A DNA stretch of 64,000 nucleotides. It comes from Pollenia angustigena (taxonomy: Eukaryota; Arthropoda; Insecta; Diptera; Polleniidae). Location of the stretch: contig OV884058.1 in the NCBI GenBank assembly GCA_930367215.1, forward strand, positions 102,137,802-102,201,801, in the 5' to 3' direction. The notes under the pieces were generated by a model that saw only the letters and a list, made by a program, of their open reading frames with translations, did no database searches and was not told the DNA's origin. Positions 10,825 to 21,014 of the stretch are shown one piece after another. The translations under genes were made by a program, and so were the position numbers. The first letter of the stretch is position 1. Each line of letters opens with the position of its first letter.

Positions 10825-10852
10825 TACTTTTTTCCGCGAAATCCCCAGTGTG
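10825..10852 (-). promoter_or_regulatory. 12-RSS-like right terminus of Transib
   Basis: Read inward on the minus strand: heptamer CACACTG (10846-10852), a 12-bp spacer (10834-10845) and nonamer AAAAAAGTA (10825-10833). Heptamer and nonamer equal those of the left end exactly; the spacer is 11 bp, about one helical turn, shorter. Confidence 0.75.
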
Positions 10853-11617
10853 CGACGTTATAAACCACTCGTTTCGCTCTTTGAAACTAGTTTGTCAAAC
10901 ATGCTGTTCATACGATTTATTCCTGTTTCATTTTGACATTTTTTTTGTGTTGTTAGTGTGATTTTTTTTTAAATAGATAAAAAAAAGTAAATAAAACTTT
11001 AACATATATTATTTAACACTTTTATTGATATTATCATCTTATAATAATCACTTTATTTTATTAAACATCAATTTTTATTTTGTTTTTTTCTTTATTTTGA
11101 TTTTTTTTGAGAGCTAGTTCAGATAAACTAACGATAAATGTTATCAAAATTGGAGATGATAGTACATTTTTCCTGTTTCGCAGCCTGTTTCAAAATGAAA
11201 CGACCTGTTTCGCTCACAAAATTTTGTATGGGGAAACAAGTCGTTTCAATCATGTTTGGGGCGCGAAACAGGAATAAGAGGGCGAAACACGAATATTGCT
11301 GTCCGTGTGAACATGGTATTAATTTTAATAATTACATTCAGTGTGACCCTTTCAGCATTTTCACTGCTAAATTTAGCATTATTTATTTTGATTTAGCAGC
11401 GAATTTTTCAAATAGCATTTAGCATTATTTTCAGCATTTTTGTAATATTTTGTTAGCATTATTTAGCATTTTTTAATCTTAAAAATTTTATATATTGCTA
11501 TTTCAGAATATAACTTATCACTTCTGTCAATCTCTATAATTGTATTTTGTCTTTTATACGTTTATACAAATGTATAATAATAGCAACCCTGTAAACACCA
11601 AAAAAATTTAAGAAGAA

Positions 11618-11821
11618 ATGATAGATTTTACAACAGAAGAAATAACTGTTTTGGAACAGCAATGGCAAAAGCTGAATGCATACGAATTGATGAACCAAAG
11701 TGCAACTAGTGAATTCTGGATAGGTGTTTGGAATATGATGAAAACAGATCATATTCTAATGGTATTTTGTCCAACACTTTGGAAATTAAGGAAAACTATT
11801 CATGGTGTGTTTAATGTGTAA
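11618..11821 (+). pseudogene. hAT transposase C-terminal fragment
   Basis: A 67-residue frame contains ITVLEQQWQKL and SATSEFWIGVWNM, resembling the segment of hAT transposases shortly before the dimerisation block (spacing EQ.W..L ... FW..V). The conserved SNA..ERVFS block is missing because the frame ends close to the Harbinger insertion at 11826. It is likely a relic of the hosting hAT element rather than a working gene. Confidence 0.5.
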
Positions 11822-11825
11822 TTAA

Positions 11826-13012
11826 TGCCCCTATTGCGGTTCTCCACTTTTGTAACAGTTTGGTTGTCTTTGATAAATTCACATTGCCATTTTCAACTCA
11901 ACTGGCAGTTGGCTATTCAGTTGTGTATCTGTTTGTTTCGTGGTATTGCCGTTTTCAACTTTGTAAAAGTTTGGTCGACAAAACTGCTAAAAACACACAA
12001 CTGCTAAAAAGTAGTTGTGTTATTGGCAGTTAAATTAATTTTTTTTTAAATTCGGTAAAAATCGAACACAAAATGGAGAAATCGTATGTATAAATTTTTG
12101 TAATAACTTTTTTGGGTTTTTTTAAAAACTTTTATTAGTTTGAAAATAAAAACGAATGCTCAGTTTGAGCGGCTCGTCCAGCTTATTTAGAAAAAACTTA
12201 GAAATTGTTCGCGGAAAACACCAATGTTTGGTATGATGAAATATTCATGTAAGCAGTTATGGGAAGAGTTTATAGTGGAGTTAAATAGTTTGGAACCACG
12301 ACAAGAACTTATTTTAAACACTTATAATCTTCTTATTCTAATTATAATATTCTTGGCACAGGTTTGGATACACTACAAGGCAAGTATAAAGAAAAAACTT
12401 GCCAAAAATAAAAGAAACTCTCAAGCGACGGGGGGCGGGCTATCACAATAAGTTTCATTAAATAGCCTTGAGGATACTGTTTCGCAGTTCTTGTATTGCA
12501 AGTCCGGCCAAGTATTTGGTGTTGAAAATATTCCACCATCAAGTGAAAATCAGTTTAACCAATAATACAGCCAGCAGATTTGCCAACAGCTACCCCAACC
12601 AGAAGAGGAACTCATCCGGCACAAGAAAGTTTCGTTACTTATTAGGAATTCTTACTTGGCACTGGGTTGGACTCATCACGAGTTTGTCTTCTTGTACGTA
12701 GCGCATCTATACAAGAGTATCTTTTTCATCAACATAAATAAATTGACACTAATATCAATTATAAATACTTTTTATTCAACACAACAATTAAAAATACTTT
12801 TAGTTTAACAAATAATTTAATTTTATAAAATTTTCACTTGTCAAACGTTATATTTAAAGTTGGCAAATCGATATTTTAAGTTGGCAACTTTATAGCAAAC
12901 TCAACTAAAAATAGTTGAGTATCACAATACCTAAAATGAGTTTGGTTGTGCATAAGTTGGGTTGACTCCAACACGACCAAACTGAGTTGAGTGGAGAACC
13001 GCAATAGGGGCA
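11826..13012. mobile_element. PIF/Harbinger element with only the Myb-like gene
   Basis: Terminal inverted repeats TGCCCCTATTGCGGTTCTCC (left) and its inverse at the right end are flanked by TAA on both sides (11823-11825, 13013-13015). Inside is a decayed Myb/SANT-like gene (12073-12740). No transposase remnant is visible. Confidence 0.88.
12073..12740 (+). pseudogene. Harbinger Myb/SANT-like DNA-binding protein, broken
   Basis: The ATG at 12073 starts MEKS, interrupted after 11 bases by a probable 55-bp intron (GTATGT at 12084, TTATTAG ending at 12138). Exon 2 reads KTNAQFERLVQLI, then an in-frame TAG, then SCKQLWEEFIVELNSLEP. Further on come KKKLAKNKRNSQATGGG and, in another frame, LEDTVSQF. 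This order (Myb/SANT helices, then the basic ATGGG block) is characteristic of the second Harbinger protein, which binds DNA and imports the transposase. The normal W..VW segment appears only as VWIHYK, possibly after an intron. The stop and the frame changes make it a pseudogene. Confidence 0.7.
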
Positions 13013-13521
13013 TAAATTTACTGAAAATGCTGTTGAATAGCCTTTTATGTTTTCAATGATGATTTTTGTTTTTACTTATATTTTGTATTTAATAACATTT
13101 ATCTGCGGCAATAAAGTTGACTTAAGTGCTTTTTAATTTTATTACATATTCTTATTTTCTTCTTCAACATCTATGACGCAGCAAAATTTTAAGTATAAAA
13201 TGTCATTATTTATAAAACTGTACGCATATTTATATTTTAACTTTCACAATACAACACACAATTCATTTTAGACAAAACTCTTAATAGGTATCTCAAAACA
13301 CGAAATTTCGACTTAAGCCATTATTATTTACTGCCACAGATATGTATGTATATCGTTACCTAAAACGCAACAAACTCAGCCTTACACATTATGGCTGCGC
13401 CTTAACAGTTTTTTTTTGACAGTTGACAATGTTGCATATTTTGCAAACTGTAGGTTTGGGCTTTAAGCGTTTATCATGTAATAACATCAATATTACTTTA
13501 TTGTATAGTACAAAATATTAA

Positions 13522-14538
13522 CAGCCGTATTCATAAACATTTTAAACTCCATTTCAAATCTGTTTTAAGCATAAATCGTTAAAATTGTATTCATAAACGA
13601 ATATTACCTTAAAAACCCTATTTTAAACCTTGTGTAAATAAGCGAATTTTAAAATTGGTTCGACCCTTGTTTAAACCTATTTTTAAATGACATTTTTGCT
13701 TTTTGCTGTGTGTTTATGGTCATTTTGAACATTTTTGCGAGAAATTTTAAGACAATATATTATTATGTATTTAAACATTAAAAATAAAATGAAATTCAAA
13801 AATATGTATGTATGAAAAATGTATATTATTAATATATTTTTCAATTTCACAAATTAAAGCTTAAAAAATTATTAATTGTACATTATGAACTAGTGATGTG
13901 TAAACGATCAAAATAAATAAAATAAAACTCGTTATTTGAATACTTTTTGATATCAGCAATAAAATCATCATCTAAATTGCACTTTGTTTTGTTTTGTTAG
14001 AACTCTTTATTTTTTAAATATAACTGAACAACCTAAACAAAAGCGGCAAGCGTTTTTTTTTTAAATTAAAATTTTATTTAAATACAATTTCAATAAAACA
14101 AACCGACATAGCGATCTGTAAAATAAGATTTATCAGCCGGGTGGTTTCTAATTCGCATTCTAATGGTTTGTTTCGTATAAATTGTATGCAAATGAGAAGT
14201 TTTGACATACAAAAAACGCTTCCGCACTTATTTAGGTAGCTCAGTAAGAGACAACTATTCATATATAAAAAACAATTTTTTTCTCACACACGACAAAAAA
14301 AATTTTAGATACGAATACGAGTATGAATTAATAACCACTGTTTTACATCATTATGATTCATGTGACAAATAAAAGAGATAGCGTTGCCACCATCAAATTA
14401 AAAAATACGGTAAAACGTTTATTAGTTAAAATGCTGATTATGAATACGAATTTAAAAAAAAGCTTTTTTAGGCTTAAAATGTTTTTTAACTAAAATTCAT
14501 CTAAAACCTGAATTGTGATTTTTTTATGAATACGGCTG
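13522..14538. repeat. PIF-type MITE, CAGCCGTATTCAT ends
   Basis: CAGCCGTATTCATAAA at the left and its inverse at the right are flanked by TAA (13519-13521, 14539-14541). The 1017-bp interior is non-coding. TTTTAAAC-type words recur near both ends. It lies inside the hAT element. Confidence 0.8.
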
Positions 14539-14842
14539 TAAGTCATTAATGACAACTATCTGTGTTTTAAAAAACCAGTGCTTAAATGACACTTTTCCCA
14601 TTAAGTTTAAAATTAAATTTGTAAAATTTTCATTAATCACAACAAAAAATAAACAAAACAAAATAAAAAAGAAAAAAAAAAAACAATAATACCGTAAATT
14701 TTATTACCATAATATACAGCAGTGTAATCATCTGTTTTCAATTATTCATCAATACACTTTTTTACAACAAGTGGTCGGTGAATTAACTAAGTAGGTCTGT
14801 GAATTAGCTAGGCCGCCTAAACAGCGCCATCTATTGTAAATT

Positions 14843-16486
14843 ATGTCAACACCACCCAACAAACAAAATGATGATAAAATGAGTGATCGATCCACACCAA
14901 GAATAGATAGTCATCGAAACAGTTTATCAACCTTTAGAGTCACTAAATTAAAAGAGCTAGAAAAAGCCAATGTATTTTTAAATATAAAACTAAGAGAACT
15001 TGAAAATCTATGTTCTCAGCTAAAAAATGAAAATGCATTTCTCAGAGAAAAATATGAAAAATTTATGTATACTGATGAAAATCAACAAACAATTCTTGAT
15101 GTCAGCATAAAGAGCCCAGTTGCAACAGCACAAGAATATTGTACCGATGAGGAAGAACTAACTCGGGAGACAGGCTGGATACTTCAAAAAAACCGACGAA
15201 AGAACAACAAAAAAAGAAAAGCAGAATCTTCTCCTGAAGTGATGGAAACTGCAGTAAACGAAATTCCTGTTGAAAAATCAAGTGTTCCAAAACACAAAGA
15301 AAATTATAATCCTCCTCCAATAATGTTGTCAGGAATAACTGATTACAACAAGCTATATTCTGATATAAAAGACATAGCTAAAGAAACGTTTACGATTAAA
15401 CTGGTAAGAAACGGCACTTATAAAATTAACACAAAATATAGCACTGATTATAGGGCCATAACAGGAAGTCTAAATAAAGATAATATTGCATGGTTTACTT
15501 TTGAAGACAAACAAACACGCCCAATCAGGGTATTGGTAAAAAATCTTCATCACTCTTGCGATCCAAAACTAATTGTGGAAGATCTATTAGATCAAGGGTT
15601 TAAAGTAACCAAAGCCCTACCTAAACTCAAATGGCAAACCAAGGAGCCCTTAGATATGTTCTATTTATTTTTTGATTCATCAGAAGATATTAATAAAATA
15701 TACGGCATAAAAACAATTCTTGCTTCAATAGTGAAAATTGAATCAATTGCAAATTCAAATAAGATTCCTCAATGTAAAAACTGTCAGGGTTACGAACACA
15801 CAAAAAACTACTGCTCTAAGCCAGCTAGATGCGTTAAGTGCGCAGGCAAGCACCCTACAACTTCGTGTGAAAAACCAGCAAATCAACCCCCTAAATGTGT
15901 AAACTGTGGAGATCATCATCCAGCCAGCTATAGAGGATGTATAGTGGCAAAAGAGCTACAAAAAATAAGAAACACAGCTAATCGTCAAAAAAGAGAGCAA
16001 ATTCAAAAACAAGCCATTAATACTCAGCAACTACATCTTAACCAACAAGAACAACAACAACAACGGGATCATACTAGTGATGTTTCTCAGCAACTAAATC
16101 AGCGTTACCAATTTTGTAGTAGCGGCCATCAACAGTCTAGTGAACATCAGCATCATGGTAGCGACTTTCATCAGCAACAAAATCATTGGTACCAATTGTA
16201 TCATAGCAATAATCAACAGCATCGAAAAATACAACATCAACATAAACCAATCGAGAATCCACCGAAAACAAAAACTCAAAACAATCTAAATGATCAAAAA
16301 AGGCAACCCTCTTATGCAAATGTTTTGAAGCCCAACAACTCAAACATCAATAACTGTAGTGACAGTCAAACAAAACTGCAGCAAATATTAGAAATGTTAA
16401 TAAAACAGGATAATTTCAACAAATCTCTAGAGCGTCGTCTAGATCTCCTAGAACAAAGTACTTCCTTCAGAAATAACAATGGCTAA
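14843..16486 (+). CDS. Jockey LINE ORF1 (gag-like nucleic-acid-binding protein)
   Basis: The 547-residue protein would coat the element RNA and chaperone it during target-primed reverse transcription. In order: a charged N-terminus with a heptad-like coiled coil (about 35-75), a basic patch (117-126, nuclear-localisation-like), an RRM-like/PRE_C2HC region (about 220-300), and three zinc knuckles (C311-C314-H319-C324, C330-C333-H337-C342, C352-C355-H359-C366). A Gln/His-rich tail (about 380-490) ends in a second short coiled coil. Three CCHC knuckles directly behind an RRM-like fold are typical of jockey-clade gag proteins. The start chosen is the first ATG after the leader. The final codons overlap the ORF2 start. 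Confidence 0.9.
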   Translation: MSTPPNKQNDDKMSDRSTPRIDSHRNSLSTFRVTKLKELEKANVFLNIKLRELENLCSQLKNENAFLREKYEKFMYTDENQQTILDVSIKSPVATAQEYCTDEEELTRETGWILQKNRRKNNKKRKAESSPEVMETAVNEIPVEKSSVPKHKENYNPPPIMLSGITDYNKLYSDIKDIAKETFTIKLVRNGTYKINTKYSTDYRAITGSLNKDNIAWFTFEDKQTRPIRVLVKNLHHSCDPKLIVEDLLDQGFKVTKALPKLKWQTKEPLDMFYLFFDSSEDINKIYGIKTILASIVKIESIANSNKIPQCKNCQGYEHTKNYCSKPARCVKCAGKHPTTSCEKPANQPPKCVNCGDHHPASYRGCIVAKELQKIRNTANRQKREQIQKQAINTQQLHLNQQEQQQQRDHTSDVSQQLNQRYQFCSSGHQQSSEHQHHGSDFHQQQNHWYQLYHSNNQQHRKIQHQHKPIENPPKTKTQNNLNDQKRQPSYANVLKPNNSNINNCSDSQTKLQQILEMLIKQDNFNKSLERRLDLLEQSTSFRNNNG

Positions 16487-19151
16487 TTCACTTAAAATTA
16501 TGTTATGGAATGCAAACGGGTTACGAAATCACATCAACAATTTACAAGTAATCCTAGATACGAAAAATATAGACATTTGCCTTATTTCCGAAACACATTT
16601 TACCAATGAATCTTATATTACCTTAAAAAATTACCAGATTTATCATACCATTCATCCAAAGAACTGCGCGAGGGGCGGTAGTGCGGTAATAGTTAAAAAA
16701 AGTATACTCCATTACGAAGATGATAAAATTCAAAGCGAAGAATTTCAGGCTACGAGCATAACTTTATATACAAAAATACACCAAAAACTAACTTTTACGT
16801 CTGTTTATAGTCCGCCAAGACACAAGATATCTAAGGAACAATATAAAAACCTTATAAATAAACACCAAAACAAGTTCATCATGGGAGGCGACTTTAACTC
16901 AAAGCACGTGCAATGGGGGTCGCGGCTTACGACGACTAAAGGTCGTGAACTTTACCAAGCAATACAAGAAACAGGATGTGTATACTTATCTACTTCTAAG
17001 CCGACATATTGGCCAACGGATAGAACTAAAATCCCTGATCTTATAGACTTTTTTGTAACCCGAAAAATATCAAAAAATTTTATGGAGATTGAGGAGGGTT
17101 TTGACCTTTGCTCAGATCATTCACCAATTTACCTCACACTTTATGAAACAATTTGCAAAAAACAACAAAATGCTTACCTTTACAACAAGTTTACAGACTG
17201 GAACTACTTCCGGTTTTTGCTAGAAAACGAAATCGATCACAGCGTTTCTATTCATACTGTAGATGAACTAGACCAAGACGTCTTAACCTTTACCAAACAA
17301 GTCCAACAAGCAGCATGGCAAAGCACACCCATATTAAAACCTAAGGTGCAACAGCATGGATACTCCCCAAAAATACGTGAAATGGTTTTAGTAAAGAGAA
17401 AACTACGAAAAAACTGGCAACAAACTCGTGACCCAACATTGAAATCCAAACTTAATAAACTTTGTAAAAATATAAGTAACTCTATCAGGAATACAAAAAA
17501 CGATAAAACTAAAAAACTACTAGAAAATCTGTCTTATGACAAAAGCTCAAACTACTCCTTATGGAAATACATAAAAACCTACCAACAGCCAATGTTTCAA
17601 AATCCACCACTTAAACTTTGTGATGGGGAATGGGCAAAAAGTAATGACGAAAAAGCAACAGCATTCTCAAATCATCTTGTCAATATCTTTCAACCTAACA
17701 GCAGCGATCAAAACACCTCATTTGAAGTCATCGAACAACCAAACGTAGATATTACAGCAACAACACCACTTGAATTAAAAACTGTAATTCAATCGCTAAA
17801 AACAAAAAAATCCCCAGGATTTGATTTGATCACAGGCGAGGTGTTAAAAGAACTTCCTCATAAGGCCATTGAGAAACTTAGCTGTATAATAAATACTTCA
17901 CTTAGACTAAACTATTTCCCAATTTATTGGAAAACAGCAGAAGTCATAATGATTCACAAGCCAGGTAAACCTCCTAATGAAACCACATCATACCGGCCAA
18001 TTTCACTGCTACCACTGTTGTCAAAACTTTTCGAAAAAATAATACTCAAAAGGATCCAAAATGTAATGATCGAATATAACTTCATTCCAACCCACCAATT
18101 TGGATTTCGGTCCGAACACTCTACTATTGAGCAAGTTCATAGAATTTGCGATACTATCGAAGAGGCATTGGAAAAAAAAAAAATATGTACTGCAGTATTC
18201 TTGGATGTCTCACAGGCGTTTGATAAAGTCTGGCATCAAGGCTTACTTTACAAAATAAGAAAATGTTTCTCAATAGAACTAAGCCGACTTATAGAATCAT
18301 ATTTATCACAGAGATATTTTCGAATAAAATACGATGGATCCTACTCAAAACTTCAACCTATACAAGCAGGAGTACCCCAAGGAAGCATACTTGGTCCTAT
18401 ATTGTATCTAATATACACAAGTGATATACCACATCCTCAAAACACCGTAATAGCAACGTTTGCTGATGATACGGCCATTCTTTCTACTGGTAACACCATT
18501 CAAGAATCAACTGAAAGAACCCAAAATGCCATTAACCAAATAACAGCATGGACAACAAAGTGGCGAATAAAATTGAACAATACCAAATCCATACACGTAG
18601 ACTTTTCAAATAAGAAATTTAGTCACCTTAAACTTAACATTTTGAATGTTGAAGTGCCATATGCAAACACTGCGAAATATCTTGGCATGAACCTCGACGC
18701 TAAACTGAAGTGGAAGGAACACATAAAAAAAAAACACACTCAACTTGAGATGAAATACAGAGAACTAAGCTATCTTCTTGATTTCAAATCAGATTTATCT
18801 TTGCACAATAAGCTGATAATTTATAAACAAGTACTAGCTCCCATCTGGACTTACGGTATCCAACTGTGGGGCTGTGCGCAGAAATCCAACATAAATATAA
18901 TACAACGTTTTCAAAATAAAGTGTTACGTAAAATGGTGAACGCTCCATGGTACATAAGGAATACAGACCTTCATCGAGACTTGGGAGTTGATAGTATATA
19001 TACCACTATTAAAAAGTATGCAGTTAATCATCATACAAAATTACAACGCCACATCAATGAGGAAGCATCTCGACTTTTCTTTAACCCATGTAACGAACGA
19101 AGATTGGTTCGTACAAAACCCATTGATCTGATTGGGGTAAATTTGCCTTAG
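16479..19151 (+). CDS. Jockey LINE ORF2 (endonuclease and reverse transcriptase)
   Basis: The 890-residue product nicks chromosomal DNA and copies the element RNA at the nick. The APE-type endonuclease occupies about 1-225 with N11 (NANGL), E38 (SETH), GGDFN (D138, N140) and SDH (S212-H214). The reverse transcriptase spans about 430-720 with KSPGFD, VFLDVSQAFD (D576), GVPQGSILGP and FADD (D663, D664). A C-terminal thumb and Cys-poor tail follow; no RNase H domain is present, as in jockey. The ATG at 16479 overlaps the ORF1 stop by 8 bases, implying termination-reinitiation for translation. All key residues are present and there is no stop, so the enzyme could be functional. Confidence 0.92.
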   Translation: MANSLKIMLWNANGLRNHINNLQVILDTKNIDICLISETHFTNESYITLKNYQIYHTIHPKNCARGGSAVIVKKSILHYEDDKIQSEEFQATSITLYTKIHQKLTFTSVYSPPRHKISKEQYKNLINKHQNKFIMGGDFNSKHVQWGSRLTTTKGRELYQAIQETGCVYLSTSKPTYWPTDRTKIPDLIDFFVTRKISKNFMEIEEGFDLCSDHSPIYLTLYETICKKQQNAYLYNKFTDWNYFRFLLENEIDHSVSIHTVDELDQDVLTFTKQVQQAAWQSTPILKPKVQQHGYSPKIREMVLVKRKLRKNWQQTRDPTLKSKLNKLCKNISNSIRNTKNDKTKKLLENLSYDKSSNYSLWKYIKTYQQPMFQNPPLKLCDGEWAKSNDEKATAFSNHLVNIFQPNSSDQNTSFEVIEQPNVDITATTPLELKTVIQSLKTKKSPGFDLITGEVLKELPHKAIEKLSCIINTSLRLNYFPIYWKTAEVIMIHKPGKPPNETTSYRPISLLPLLSKLFEKIILKRIQNVMIEYNFIPTHQFGFRSEHSTIEQVHRICDTIEEALEKKKICTAVFLDVSQAFDKVWHQGLLYKIRKCFSIELSRLIESYLSQRYFRIKYDGSYSKLQPIQAGVPQGSILGPILYLIYTSDIPHPQNTVIATFADDTAILSTGNTIQESTERTQNAINQITAWTTKWRIKLNNTKSIHVDFSNKKFSHLKLNILNVEVPYANTAKYLGMNLDAKLKWKEHIKKKHTQLEMKYRELSYLLDFKSDLSLHNKLIIYKQVLAPIWTYGIQLWGCAQKSNINIIQRFQNKVLRKMVNAPWYIRNTDLHRDLGVDSIYTTIKKYAVNHHTKLQRHINEEASRLFFNPCNERRLVRTKPIDLIGVNLP

Positions 19152-19611
19152 ATCAGCATTATCAAATCTTATATCAATAGAATAATACTACTAGATAGTT
19201 CTTAGTTTGAACTAGTTGTAGTTTAAGTAAACAAAAAAAAAGATTTGTAATAATTACATTCAATTATTTGTTTCAATAAAAAAAAAAAAAAAAAATGTAA
19301 TATTTTGTAGATAGGGCCTTTTGTTTTTTTTTGCTAAAAAATCGCTAACTTTTGTCAAACTACTGAATTGTTTTTTATTAAATAAATCTATGTATGTATA
19401 TAATTTTTTTTATATAAACTTGCATTTTATTTTTAAGAATATAATATTTTCAGGTAAATTAATGTATAAAATTCATTCATTAAAATGGTAAAATTACTAA
19501 AATTTAGCATTTTTTTTAGCATTTTCAAATTTTATTTTTAGCATTTTTAGCATTGTTTTAATCCCCATTTAGCATCCAATTTTTTTTAGTTGTGGTCACT
19601 CTGATTACATT

Positions 19612-20087
19612 ACATCTTTTATTATTTAAATTGTTAAGTCTTCTATTAATGAAGTTGCTCCTTAAGTTAACTGTAAAAAAGCTTGTATGTCTTAAAATAA
19701 ATTTCAACACATCTGTCTAAAATATCAGGTGCTATTTCGTTGTTAAACATTGCATACAATTAATTTACAATAGTATTATACAAGTCTTTTGATATTTGTA
19801 ATATTAGTAAACTGCACTAATGTTTACGAGACAATATTGTTAGTTATGAATCTAATTTGTAACATTCTTTGCACGATAGTAAGAAGCAAAATAACGCTAA
19901 CTTAAACGGAAATTTGAAAATTATCCAATCGTTAAAAAATGTTATACGGGTGTGTTCTAGAATCCGAGTCCATTCGAAAATGGATAACTTCAGCATTTTT
20001 GGTGTTCTGCATTTCACATCCACATGTTTTTATTCGTTTTCAATTAGAGGAGTAAGAAGTTGGTGAAAGTAAAACGAATCGACTTTT
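19612..20087. other. AT-rich spacer
   Basis: I see no coding or repeat structure that I can name between the two hAT elements. Confidence 0.45.
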
Positions 20088-20095
20088 ATTCTAAT

Positions 20096-20798
20096 CAGAG
20101 TACGAAAACAAACAAAACGAAACGTTTGCTTTCGTTTTGTTTTGTTCTTTGCAGTGAGCAAAACAAAAACAAAACCCAAACAATGAGAATGATTGTGCTA
20201 TTTTGTTTTGTATTGTTTTTGCTCGTGAGCGCAAATTGTACATTAATATAAACGTACACAGCTGGAAAAGAAAAGAGTAAGAACAATATTGAACATTCAG
20301 AGAAAAAACGTTTGACAAACGTTTGGTAATTGATTAACTCACTACTATTGTTTCTAAGTGAAATAAAAAGAGAGGTTTTTAGGTTTTTTTGTTTTTATTA
20401 ATGCTTATTTTGACTACCATAGTAATTAAAAAAAAAAACAAATTAAATAAAATAAAAAGTAATTCAAAGAAAAAAAATAAAAAATAACGTAACAAATCAT
20501 TTTTTGGACGAGGCATTTTGGATTTTACTCTTGTTATTCCACTACAAAAACCAAACAAGAACTAAATCAAATACTCAAAACAAAACGTTTCTCTATCTGT
20601 ATTGTACTCAGATGTACGATTGTAACGGTAAATTAAATAATGCAGATGAGTGGAAAGCCAATTGTTTCGTTTCCTCTCTTTGACACATGAAAAGTTTTTG
20701 TTTTGGTTTTGCTCATGTACAATACAATTTAAAAATTTTGAATAGTTTTGTACATTTTGCAAACGTTTGCGAAATGTTTTGTTTGTTTTCATACTCTG
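20096..20798. mobile_element. Non-autonomous hAT element (AAACAAAACG-rich)
   Basis: Tips CAGAGTACGAAAACAAACAA and, inverted, CAGAGTATGAAAACAAACAA are flanked by a perfect 8-bp duplication ATTCTAAT (20088-20095, 20799-20806). Subterminal CAAACGTTT and AAACAAAAC words recur on both sides. The small frames in it are readings of these repeats. Confidence 0.88.
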
Positions 20799-21014
20799 AT
20801 TCTAATATCCAAGTAAAAGCTTCGCTTACTTTTTTAAAATGAATAGCTTCTTTCACTCATTACTTAGTAGCATTCTTCTTTAACTACTTTGATAACAACT
20901 TCTTTAACCACTTTTTTCTGGATGTATTTAAGTAAAAAATAATGACTTACTTTTGAATGCGTCCATTTTTGGACATCCTTTCAACACATTATTTTGTAGA
21001 GGCTTTACCTTTAA

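Larger units (their letters stand above)
7208..10852 (-). mobile_element. Transib DNA transposon with RSS-like ends
   Basis: The element is 3645 bp, bounded by a perfect 14-bp inverted repeat CACACTGGGGATTT and a perfect 5-bp target duplication CGACG (7203-7207, 10853-10857). The 5-bp GC-rich target and the CAC tip are the hallmarks of Transib, the transposon group from which RAG1 derives. It encodes a RAG1-like transposase on the minus strand (7609-9468). About 1.38 kb upstream of that gene looks non-coding and may hold a 5' exon or intron: a minus-strand GTAAGT lies at 9770-9775. The 3' flank holds a 165-bp tandem duplication. One nonsense codon makes this copy probably non-autonomous, but both ends look intact. 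Confidence 0.9.
7190..11318. mobile_element. PIF-type MITE split by the Transib insertion
   Basis: The left tip TGCTATGTTCATACGACG and the right tip (inverted TACCATGTTCACACGG) are flanked by TTA on both sides (7187-7189 and 11319-11321). Removing the Transib element and one CGACG copy leaves about 480 bp. In that reconstruction the arms also share CTCGTTTCGC and TTATTCCTGTTTC in opposite orientation. A close relative is the MITE at 46621-47130, whose tips are also of the ATGTTCACAC type. Confidence 0.65.
14729..19296 (+). mobile_element. Jockey-clade LINE, apparently full length
   Basis: The unit comprises a 5' leader, a gag-like ORF1, an endonuclease/reverse-transcriptase ORF2 overlapping it by 8 bases, a short 3' UTR with AATAAA and an 18-A tail ending at 19296. 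A short candidate duplication TGTAAT precedes 14729 and follows the tail, so the 5' border is tentative. Both ORFs are open, suggesting a young, possibly active copy. Insertion is within the hAT element 11339-19603. Confidence 0.85.
11339..19603. mobile_element. hAT element expanded by nested insertions
   Basis: The tips CAGTGTGACC and, inverted, CAGAGTGACC are flanked by a perfect 8-bp duplication ATTACATT (11331-11338, 19604-19611). Both subterminal regions are dense in TTTAGCATT words. Inside lie a hAT C-terminal coding remnant, a Harbinger element (11826-13012), a MITE (13522-14538) and a jockey LINE (about 14729-19296). Without these the element would be about 1.5 kb, so it is itself a deletion derivative. 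Confidence 0.85.
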
